A program made the translations under genes and the position numbers. Below are positions 12,101 to 24,100 of a DNA stretch of 64,000 nucleotides, piece by piece. Numbering within the stretch: the first letter of the stretch is position 1; each line of letters opens with the position of its first letter. The DNA comes from Protonemura montana (taxonomy: Eukaryota > Arthropoda > Insecta > Plecoptera > Nemouridae). Under the pieces are notes generated by a model. It had not been told where the DNA came from and ran no database searches. It saw only the letters and a program-made list of their open reading frames with translations. The stretch lies in the NCBI GenBank assembly GCA_947568835.1, contig OX387602.1, positions 19,705,021-19,769,020 on the forward strand, read 5' to 3'.

Positions 12101-15100
12101 TCCTCTTTTCCACGAAATTCTCGAAGCTGTTGTGGTCCGAGTCAGAATCGACCGCCTCATCGTCCACTTTGTCTTCGCCCTTGAGGTAAAAGTCGTCATC
12201 GTTGGTGGCGTTGAGAGCGCCTTGCGCGGGGTCCACGTCGTGAATCAGCGAGGCTAGTGTATGGGTGTGTCTAAGAGGGTTTCGTGCGCGGGACTCTTCG
12301 CCTAACAGGCTGTTGTCGTCCGAAAAGACGACGAGGAAGGCCGACGTCTCGTTAGTGGTCTTCAGGAAGCGGTCGGGAGCGATAGGCCGGTTGCGCGGCG
12401 CCTCGAACCGGATACCCAACTGCAGCGGCGAGGACGGGGTGCTCAGAAGCAGCTCCCGGAGCACCGAGGTAACGTCCAGGGTGTGCCACCCGCCGCGCGT
12501 GTGCTGTGCCACCGGCAGGTTGGCTAGGAGCACGGTGCGAGATCTGTAAGAATGGGCGGGTCAAGAGTGATTTAGACAGTGCTTTGGGTTCGCTTCGCAC
12601 CCAGCGCGGCAAACACCTACCCGACAAAAATGTGAAAACTTGGTCTCGTCATTCGTCAGAAGATTTCGTTCAGAAAATATCTTTAAATTTAACCCCAACG
12701 TCCTGGTCCTTAAATTCTACCCACTAGCATCCGAGAATGTACAAATAAGAGTCTCCAGGCCGATCCATCCAGCCAACTGAACGCGTCGATCAAAGTGTCC
12801 CACGACTTGATCGATGATTTCCTTCAAGCCTGCTACAACTGCAGCAGATTGGGGTTGAGTGCATTCTGGAGAAGTCCTAAAGACTAAGAGCCGGGAGCCG
12901 GGACGGCGATGCTGACCTGTGATTGAGCACGTGGTAGATGCGGACACGGTAGGGGGGCTCCAGCGTCCGTCCGCGTCGAGGAGCGACCTCTTTGCGCGGC
13001 AGGCGACGTCGATGAAGATGAAGCTGTGCCAAATTCACTTCTTCGGACTGCTCGATACACGTCACATTGAACACGAGCAGCTCGCTGCCGGGGCTCGAGC
13101 CTGCAGGACACAAAAGAATTCGAATACTATTATTATATATTTTATCATAGCGGCGGTATACATAAGAGTTAATTACCACGAGCTACTTGGGCATAAAATA
13201 ACATGATTAATATCCTTGTTGGCCGTACGTCCACTGACTCATCACATTCTTGGTGGTGAATAAGCAATCGACGTCTGCTTCGATGGACCGTCGGGTACAA
13301 CCGCTACAGTTTGGTTAATTAGCGATGTGTATCTAACACATTTCTTGCTTCAGCGACGCTTTCGAGATCGGCAAAAGTCAGCTGCAGCGCCGTGTTCTCT
13401 GGACGAGCGAAAAAGCCGGCTCGTGGAAAAGAAACTCTGTAGATGTAACTTGGTGTAACTTGTTAATTAGACGCTGATTTGCACGATTATTCGTTTACCT
13501 AACTCTTAGCAAAATGTTTTCTAGTGGGAAGGCTAACAAATATACATTAGCAGCTGGCGTGGAGGTCAGAAGTCTAGCACCGGACAATGCCACTCTCAGG
13601 GTACTGATCCCTGTAAACCCGGTATGATCGCTCGTTAAAATGCTTTTCAATTGATTTGGGTACACAGCTACCAGACAAACAGATCACGTTGTGTGCCTCA
13701 AAGGTTTCGAGTTTCAGAGTTAAGTTGATGAATCATTGTAATCATTTTGAGTCCCCCCTAACTGCCCCATTTCCTCTCATCATTTGTAACATAATAGCTG
13801 AGGAAAGCGGTAAATATTAACATTGTCTTATGTGGAAGGGTGGAGTTTTAAAGATGCACCTGTTTAAATCTTTGCTTACAGCTTCGGCTTTCGTAAAACA
13901 TGGTGGTTTAAAATTGAAAGTTTGAACAAAACACACAGAATTGTTCAGATAGCCAGAAGAAAGCCTATTATTTAACCAGGCCTAATATTGACCGAACGAT
14001 CCTGGTTTGAAACAGCCTATTTCGTGTGTATCGCGGCAGGGTCGCCCATTAGCACGTCTTCAGTCTTGTTTAGAGCATTGTTGGAGAAAAGTTTCGAAGC
14101 CTGCCTTCTTCCGACTATGGCGGTGTTCTAATGCCATTCGGTTGTGTCCGAAATTTGCAAATCTCCACCAGTTACTTTAGTTGTAAAATATAATTGTAAG
14201 TACCTCTATGTCTAATTAGTTGTAAACGATGAACCCTGCGCTAGGTTGGCCAAGACATACTCAATGAAGTTGACTCCATTGAAAATGTCAACAAAGCATC
14301 GACAATAAAATCATCATACCAATTTAGAGGTTATGAAAACGTGAAGCCATGGTTGTACATGGTAAAATATGGTTGTAATGTTCCTTACGTTTGTTTTACA
14401 TGTATTACACATAATGTGGATCACTTAGAAATTAACATAAAATAATGTAAGAGTTGAATAAAAATTGTGCATTCTATTTTCATGCTGGTGCAGAGTAGAA
14501 TAGCTGGCGATAAAAACGGCGTACGTAGGGAAGTGCTAAACGCAACAATTTCCCACAGAATACTAAGTTCAGCACTCGAAAACGCCGACCTCGATTAAAA
14601 TTAATAAAGCAAACGTAACAATGCAACGCACTTGATTGCGTTACGTAGGTACAGAGATATAGAGTGAGAGAGAAAGAGAGCGAGTGGTAGAGAGGAGGAG
14701 AGAGAGCAAGAGATGGTCGGCGAAAAGGTGGCTTCTCCATACCGTGGATCGGGCGACAGGGTGGTCCTGAGAGCAATCAGCATCTCTCATCTGAGAGCCA
14801 GCTCCTTAGGGAGGCTGCGGCTTGAAGGGAGAGGGGGGCCCCACTAGAATTGAATGGAAAGAATGCACGTGAACCCATAGTCTTAATATCTGAGTAGGTA
14901 TAATCATAAGCCCGCATGCTTGAGGTGGATGTGCAGCATCGATTTAACTAATCTCAAAGTGGGATAATCTGAATTAGAATGCATAAGTGGTAAACTTGAA
15001 AGAAAACAGCTTATGAAGATATTTTTCTGGCTTGATAAGCATTGTTTTAGCTTTAAGTTCTAATTTTTTTATATTTTCTCAATGGTGATCCAAGCTGATG

Positions 15101-18100
15101 TAACAATCCAACGTCCTCTCGAAGAGTTATTTGAAGAATGGAGGAATTAAAGAACGTCAAGATTTCTTTGGCATCGAATCATGGATAGAACACAGAAATT
15201 TAAGTAATTATTAAAACTAAAAATAAGATGTGATGACCATGTACTTCATAAATCTCGTAGATACTCGTGGATCAGTGTGAACATTGTATTTTGAATAAGA
15301 AATCAATTTCTAAACCTACACTGAGCCCATTCACAAGACGCGAAGGGATATATTATCAAACTAGGATCACGTTAAATAATGAAATCTTCGAGTGCCTATT
15401 GTTCTATGTGTATTTGGCCGCCACACAGGTGGTATGGTGGTACCTATCGGTTTGATTGAGCTGTTAACATCATAACATGTGGATGTGGATGTTGATTGTT
15501 GCGCCGATGGAATTACATAGAATGGAGATGTCGACATGAAAAACACACTGAAGACGCCCCTAAATAATCCGACGACCGGCAATTACGTGCTCTTCGGCCC
15601 AGAAATCGTGACCGAGTGGAATGCACGAGACTATCTAGAGACCAGCATGGAATCCGCCGAGAGGTTACCAATCATAGTGAAGAAGAGATCGCTCCCCGGA
15701 GACGATCTAGAGGCTGTAAACGGAGCCTGTAAACATCGGCTCATTTTTTGCGACTCAAATATGCATGCAGATTTTGTGCTAGTGATCAATTTGCGTTTCT
15801 ATTATCGTCGTTAATACAATTACAGCCCATAAATAGTTCGTGGTAGCTATGGATTTGGATGTTGGTATCATGAAAATCCCACGAGTTTGATTTGTTGCAA
15901 ATTTCCTCTTAAAAAATAAATTATCCTATCGCTTGCGCTGATCGCTACTTTACCGATAATATGCCAATTTGGCTCTGAAAATAATGTGTATGACAATAAA
16001 GAAGGCCATGCAATCTTTTGTTTGATACTCGTACGCTATACTACAAATTTGTTAAAAAAATACGACGTTTTACGGGAAAAAAATCAACGCAAAATGTTTC
16101 GGAATGCCTTTCAAAGTGGATTCCTAACTATTTTGTTCGGAGGAGGCAGTAATCCTCTGTCTATATGGGACAAGAAGGTAAGATTAATTACAGGCGACTC
16201 TCGCGAAGTAGGACAATACTTTGGCATTCAATTCCACTTTGCTACTTTCCCATCAGATTGAGAATGGTCACCTGAAACGTACGACAGACGAAGAAGTAAA
16301 GGCGATTGTCGTGGAGATCATAGGAAACAACGTCGCCACAGCGTATATCTTCTGTCCCTCGAACCCAAAGATATCTTTGGGCATCAAGCTACCTTTCCTC
16401 ATCATGATCATCAAGAACTTGAAGAGATACTTCAGCTTCGAAGTACAGGTGAACAAAACACCTGTGTGCCAGTATTTGACAGGCGACAAAATAAATATCT
16501 TCCTTTAGTTTGACAAATATTCTGCTTCTTGGAACAATCTGTGTTGACGCTCGCTGTCAAATTTACAGCCTAGTCAACCTAAACAACAAAACCATTGAAG
16601 CAGCTCGCTAAACCTATCGTCGACAACAGCTGATTGTGATTAAACTAGCGGTTGTCCATCAGTTAGAAGTGAAAATAGAAAAGTTATTCCAGTAAAAGCA
16701 AAGCCGTTGGCGAGGCAGCTGCCAAGGTCATTGGCAAGGCGTTGACGTGCCAAACGTCACAGGCCACGCGGCTGTCAAAAGCATGGCGAACATTTGCAGA
16801 TTCTCGACGACAAATACCAGAAGCGTCGGTTCCGAGTGAGCAATTTCCAGTCGGCGAGCAAGGTGCGACCATTCTGCTGCACCATCCCGCTCAGTTTGAA
16901 TGAGGGATGGAACCAGGTGCAGTTCAATCTAGCGGACATCACTCGACGAGCCTACGGGACTAACTACATAGAGGCAGTGCGCATGCAGGTAGGCCCGTTT
17001 TGGAAATATGATATCACTTTCATTTTGATGGTCTTGGATGGTGTGCGCTTCACTGAAGATTACTTTTTCCAGTAAAAGGGAGGGATGGGATGAAAGGTTG
17101 TAGAGAAACTCTGGCATAGGGACCTAACACTTTGGTCATTTTAAAATTGAGTCGTGTAAGTTTTTTGCTACTAGGAAATCGAAACACGCGGTGATCGTTC
17201 CGTGGATGCAAGGGATATTAACTTGGATTATTTTTTGACCAGAATTTGTAAAGCTCAATTTTTTAGTGCTTAAAAACAGATTTGGAAAATTGGGACCCCG
17301 AAGTTTCTGGTGTTTCTTGCCCAGATATAGAGGGACATTTAAGATTTCTTAGTGATTTTAGGTGCAGGTGATTTTTTGGATTCACCATCTCCATATAAAA
17401 TTGTGTATCTAGTGGCAGTCAAAACAAATCTAGGCGTTTGATGTAAAATTTGGATTGTTGGGGTCTTTAAGAAATGCATTGGCAAAGACACCTATTATAG
17501 CGACGCTTTGGAAGTCTCTTAAAAAAAATTTTGATCTTGATCGTGCACCAATTTCTCTCTAGGTGCATGCCAACTGCCGTGTGCGCCGTATCTACTTCGC
17601 CGACCGTCTATATACGGACGACGAGCTCCCTGCAGACTTCAAACTGTTCATGCCCGCCGCCGAGAGGAAGCCCACGCACAGAAACTAGGCCCATTGCCTG
17701 GGCGCCTCCATCATCTACACGTGTTGTCTTCAATATCATGTTTTACACGCAAATAACATGTTTTATAAACTCTATTCATCCACTACTCCATTACTTGCTC
17801 AAACAATCTGTGCTCAAACCATATTTTGTAAGATTGAAATAAATATTGATAATGGAAAATTAGCAACATGGAATACTTTTCATTCTATAGTCACCAACCA
17901 TATACGCTATACGTATAATTTCGCTTTTAGTAAATTAAGCTTCCATTGGAAGTCAAGAAAATACGGTCCCAGTGTGAATCGAGTTCACATTTTGTAGGTA
18001 CCGGTTCCACGCGGACCTCTCAAAATTTTCCACATCAATTCAATTTCCAAACAAGTTTGCGTGATCACTGCAAAAAGGCATGTGTTGCGAGCGAACCCGA

Positions 18101-21100
18101 CGCCGCATTATAAAGTTGCACACTCATATCCCTGGCCGGCCGCGCCGTGCCGTGTGATAATAAGCTTCTAACGAAGCGATGGCTGCTTTGATTTATGAAC
18201 TCTGTGGCATCGATGAAAGCACACAGAACGCCCACTCCCGAGCGGTGGGGCCACCGGCCACCGACCAGAGCAGTCACCGAGCAGGTGGTGATGCCAGCTA
18301 GGGGTCGATCTAATGTACACATACCAATGATTTAATAAGTCGAAATATGCCTCCATATATCATTCGAATGATTTTATGAATTATTATAGTTTTTGATTTA
18401 GTGGTTCCAGTGATTGGCTACCATATTTTCAAGTGCCGTGCGTCTTGGCCAGAAGTAGTCAGTTGATTGCGCTTTTAAGATGTCTACAAGAGACAAAGCA
18501 AGAGCAAAGGGGAGAAGGGGGGTCAAAGTTCTTGGGGTGCACGTCCAAGTTGCCCCATGGCTAAAGTAGTTCGAATAACGCAAACTATCCAATATCTTGG
18601 TGCCCTGTTCATGGATTTTATGTTGTGCTAATTTAGCGGTAGGTTTGCAGCGAGTACAATTCTCTGAACCTTATATGATAGCGATTTTGGAAATGAGCGC
18701 AATGCGCTCGAAACGATTTTCTTTGCTTAAAACCATATCGGTCGTTTCCAAAAAAAACAATCATTGTAAGAGGCAAACTTGTACCACTGACTTGTACCCA
18801 ACCTTTTTTTTTCACAACATTTTTAATTGGGTTTTCTTTAACATTCTCGTGTGTTGCGTTTTCCAATATTAAATAAAGCAACACGTAAATGACATCATTA
18901 CCATCAAATGATTACACCAATCAATATTGTCGAGATAAGGCGCTCGTGCGCCACACGTTTATCAGCCACCAGCTGTCAATCAGTTTAAGGGCGGGATTAA
19001 GTGGAGCCCTTAATTCGGTGCTAAGCTGACTCGTATGAGTGACGTGTCGGTGGTGGTGTGTGGGAGGGGAGGGGGGGGGGGGGGGTCTGCCACCACGTCA
19101 ACTTAGTCAACTTAGCCCAATTAACAAGGATGAACGAGTGATAAGCCTGCTTTCAAATGAAAACCAAATTAATGAACACGATCAAGAATGAAAAATATTC
19201 GCTCGCAAAGTTTAGCCTTGTTAACCACCAATTTAAGTAGATGGGCTGATTTTAAAATTGAACAATTGTTTCCGACTCTTCGACTCAATTACCCTGTACT
19301 TTATTTAGCTATCCCTTCATTGTTAGTGAAGTTAAAATCTAATGTTTTAAACAGTAATCAGGGTGGAGTTTTGCCGAAGCGATGAATTCAAACCTCCAGT
19401 TGGTTAAATCGTGCAAACGTGGTCTATCTATTGCGTAGTCAAAAGTTTGGTTCCTATGAAAATTCTCATATTAAATAAAACCGGTACCGGACCCAGTTTT
19501 CAGCGCTCTTTGCTGGATTTAGTTGGAAACGCATCATATGATCACTATTGAGATTATCTTTATAGTGCAACAGGCTGTTAATTCTCCCATAACCATGTGT
19601 TCGCCTTGTAGGGTTATCACAACCCCACGACTTAATGATATCTTCCTCACATGACTCCAAGGGAAACTTTGCCCCGAGGGTTCCGTTACTTTTTCAATCA
19701 GCAGGAGTAAGCAGTTCGCACGCTTCAAGTCGCAGCGATAAAATCCTGTGCCCACCTGTGCCCACCTGTGCGGCACTGCACCGCTCTCAGACAAAGGAAA
19801 TTAAGGAGACGGCCAAGACGACGGGAATTCGTGATTGCGCACTTGATCTGTGCGCACTCACAACTTCATCACGACGAAAAGAAAGAAAAAAACGCACGGT
19901 TAATTGTAAAGTCGTGTTTAAATTTCCTCCACAATAAAACAACGAAAGTAGTGTCAACGCATATACATATAGGTTTCCAATCGGAATCCACGGAAAAAAT
20001 ATACATACATACCTTCATAAAACAAGTTAATCAAACAATGTGGGTCCAGTGTTTTTTAAATTCTTCTTCCCGTTATCCGATATCATCTCCTACCATTGTG
20101 ATTTAGATCTAACCTTTTGTCAAACTCGTCGTCGTCCTAGACTTAGACGCTGGCCCTAATCTTCAATATCCAACGACGTAATCTCATCCCTTTGCCCCTT
20201 AGTTCAGCAGATTACGACGCCCGTCGCACCTGTGTTCCCCGGCGTCGCGACGTCTTAAACGGCGTCATTTGTCAAACTAAACACGTGCACGTTTTGTTCA
20301 AACTTAAAATCACTGGAGGGGCGGCGACGACGAGACTTTTTTTTACACAGCTGTCGGTTTTTAGAAGTGTGGCTACTAGATAGGTAGTTCGTCCCCATGT
20401 TGCAAAATTAATTCAAACCAATTCGGGAGTTCTAACTTTAATACATTACAAGCTAGTTCAATAGTGGCTGTGATGAGAACGATTTTTCTTTTTCTGTCTA
20501 GCTCGGAAAAGGAACCTCTCGTGCGGATTCATGGCGTATCTGTTGGACGTAAAGCGAATTACAGTGACCGCCAATGAAAGCATTGCCATCAAAAACAAAC
20601 CCATATCTTAGTTGTCGTAGCAATTACATGGTTCCGAAATGTTACGTTCAGTGTACGGCGCGAATTCGCCAACTGTGTTAATTATTAACATTTGGCAATG
20701 ACATTAATATTGTACTGCACGTGGAACACACGAGCTAGCCTAGCTGAGGGTAAATATCACAAAACGGCTGTTTGAATTGTACGGATACAAACGGTGGAGA
20801 TTGTACAAATTACAAACTACAAACCCTTGTTCTCCGTTTCTGTATATGTTCACATACCGTGCTAGACCAACACACATGGCCAAGTAGGAGTTTCTCGTTC
20901 GACAAATTCAACGTTCACACGTCCTGTGCTCAACGTTTGCGCTTTCAGTTTGTCGAATGGACATTTTATACTTCACTCTCAGCCGGTTTTCCATCATTTT
21001 CGATCACTTTCGCATGTACATTCTCAATTATTGGTGTCAATCGTGATAAAGTACCAGACTGAAAATCTACCATATTCCAATGCAATTGAGTTCACCCTCC

Positions 21101-24100
21101 GTAAAATCAGGATTCGCTGTGCCATCCATCCTTCCTATTAGCCACTGTCCCCGGCACGCTGTGATGATAACAGGTGCCATTATTCTCAAGGGATTAAAGG
21201 CATGAAGCAAATAGCATTGTCTACTCGTTCATCAGGCGATCGCTCCGGTGTTAATCCCAACAGTCTGGGGACGAAAGAGGCATCAACCTCAGTACACATG
21301 AATATTGAAATTATAGGAAGGGTTCATGGTTGTAATAAGGGAGGTATAGAGGAGCAGATATCTTTGTACAGGTGTTTTAGTTTTCAGAGAGCGGAAATAG
21401 GATATAAAACAATGGATGCAGGCAATCACGGGTTGGCAAACATCCCTTATAGAATGGGACGCGGGCCCTGTAACCAGTACCCGCCGTTGACAGTTTCGTG
21501 GCTTTATGGCAGCTGGTTGCAAGAATGGCAGAGGAGGAAAGCCATAACCAATCCGTGATACCTATGTCCAAGCTGGCTGGAACGAGATCTAAAGCTATCG
21601 ATTGTGTAAGAAATAAGCGTCGAGAAAAACAGGCTTGTATCGTAATTCGTTACATCTAAGCAGCGCCATTCTGTCAAGTAGGTACTTTACCAACCAGAAA
21701 ATCCGACAAAAAATAAATCCGAGTTTTCCAATCGCTTCTAGCCGATTCTGTGCTACTCAAATATAAACTGCCATCTCCACACTTTTGTCCGCGATTCTTG
21801 CAGGCTGCGACGAGGCTACCACTTTTTGGCAGATCGCTGTTTGTTATGAGGGTGATAATCCTGTCCATTCCACGGGTGACGGCATTCAACCCCTCGACCC
21901 TCCACGCCAGCTTCGACACGCATTCTAATTGACGTGTCAAATGCTTGAATCTTGCGCCCGCATCGTGCGTGTCATGCGTTCTGTCCAATTGGGACAATCA
22001 ATCTACGGTGAAGGTAGAGGATTTATTGTTTTTTGATCAACAACGGAGGCAAGTCCGTAGACAAGACAAAAGAAAATATATAAAAATCAAACACCACGAT
22101 ATTCATTTGTTTCGGGAAATTCTTTAAGTAGGCCACGTGTAAATAATAGCACCTCCCACGAGGCCATGTCTTTAGCTGGGACGCTTAAATACATAACCAT
22201 CACCAATTGAGAGTTTCTTGAAATGTAATAATTCTAAAGCGAAAAACATTTACAGGTTTCTCCGAGTGAGAAGTGCCGTCAATTGACCGAGACAAAATGT
22301 CAGGTGAAAAACAGCGAAGCCATAGTCATAACGCAGCGCATTTTTAATCAAACGAAAGCAAGCGTGTGCAGGTTACTCAAAACTCTGAGATGAAGAAAAC
22401 TTTTAGAAGCAGAAAAAGTCTGCTATATACCTAGTCATTGTTATTGAATCAATGGTTTGTTATCCTTTGAAAATGTTATGTTATTGGAAAGTGAAAACTG
22501 AAGAGAGTTATTGGTATAAAATAAACTAAATAAAGAAAGCTGGGTTCTCTGTTCATTTCCTAACACCAACTCCACACGGCATGCCATGGGCACATAGAAA
22601 CCAGAGAGCAGGAAGACGACAGCGGTCACTTTATTTAGAATCGTTATATTTCTTGCCAAAATTGGACCATTTTCTCGCTGGAGACGAGCACCGCCCCCAA
22701 TTGGGTCCAGCTGTAATTCAGGGCAGCATGTCAGAGTCTCAGGTAGTGTCATTATATCGGTCTAACAGGTGGACATAATTACCTTCTCCTCTAGTTCTGA
22801 CAACCTCCCTGACGGATCCTTTGTTCGACTTCATTACATTTCAAGTGCCACTTCACAGTTTACCAAAGCTCGAGTAGACGATAGGCAATAGGTACAGAGA
22901 AGCATGCTGGCTGTCTGCCACCGCTGACGCATTGTTGCAACTCCAAATGATTTGCAATGCAATTATGTGATAAGTCATACTCACACACTAAATGTACTTA
23001 ACCATACAGACGCTGACTGTCACGGTTTTAGCGGCACAGTACCAAACTATATTCAAGAACAGACAATAATCTGATCACAAACTCCGCTGCTTTCACCCAC
23101 AAATTTTACGTTAATTTTCTTGTGTTCTTTCATACAACAGTATCTGAATCGCATTGGAAGCGTCATCGCTTTCCACATCTGCATTTTACTGGTTGCCATT
23201 CGCGCAATTCGTAAGCCGGGTATTTCACGCTGCTCCAAGAAGGGCCATATTTTTGTTCACACCAGACAGGGCGATCTGCGAGGGAGGTGTTTGCTCGTCC
23301 TAGTGCGGGGTGCGGATGCTTTCCTCCCGTTGAGACGAAGCAAGGGCCGCCTGTTCTGCGCTCGAGTGTTTCCCGAGTGACCATAACCCACAGATGGCTG
23401 CCCGTCCAGCCACGCACATAAAACCCAGCAGCGTTTTCCGATTCGTACGCGATCAACGGGGACCACACGGACACGACAGCGCGGCACGGCGGAAACAAAG
23501 TGTCTCCGTCAGAGAAATAAACTCTTTTTACGGCAAACCAAAGGGACTAATAACACACTCTGCAAAGTGGGCGATATGTTTGCTGGGTCGATATGATATC
23601 TCTTACATGAAGTAGTTTTAGGCGATTTGAAATGTACGTTGGTAGGGGTGAAAGAGATCAGGTGTGGGAGGTGCACGTAACTTTGCACCCCTCGTCGAGT
23701 AAAATTAAACCACCGTTCTATATTCGACGAGACTAGAGGCCTGAGTACCTCAACGAATCAGAAAATGTTGTTTCGCTCGTTTAAAATTGCAAGTCGTCGA
23801 CGAGATTTGTACAGATGATGGCACCAAGTCAAAAATAACGAGAAAATTATGTCTTCTTTGACGGCCCATAGAAAATGACTTCCTAAGTGATAAAAGATTA
23901 CACCCTTGAAATCAGTTCCTGGTAAAAATTACCCCTCATCGCATTCCTATCGCTATGTGGCCCATGAGCGATTGTCTCTTGTTATTGTGTCGGGGCGGCG
24001 CGGTGCGGCGGCCCCGAGCCGCGAGGGTAGCAAGTCCAAAGGAACATCGAGGACTAAAAGCGCCTGGCGCCGAACACACCTGATCGAGTGCACCACCCTG

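Noticed and set aside
11705-12199. Arg/Thr-rich minus-strand open frame
   Set aside because: It is an alternative frame of the same BMP3-type exon, opened by the codon bias of the true frame.
15536-15814. Plus-strand open frame just upstream of the CFAP20-like gene
   Set aside because: No family resemblance and no splice signal that links it to the CFAP20 start. That start has its own good ATG and full family N terminus.
22441-22752. Minus-strand 103-residue open frame in the large ligand intron
   Set aside because: No domain, no flanking splice sites in a useful phase, and composition like the surrounding intron.
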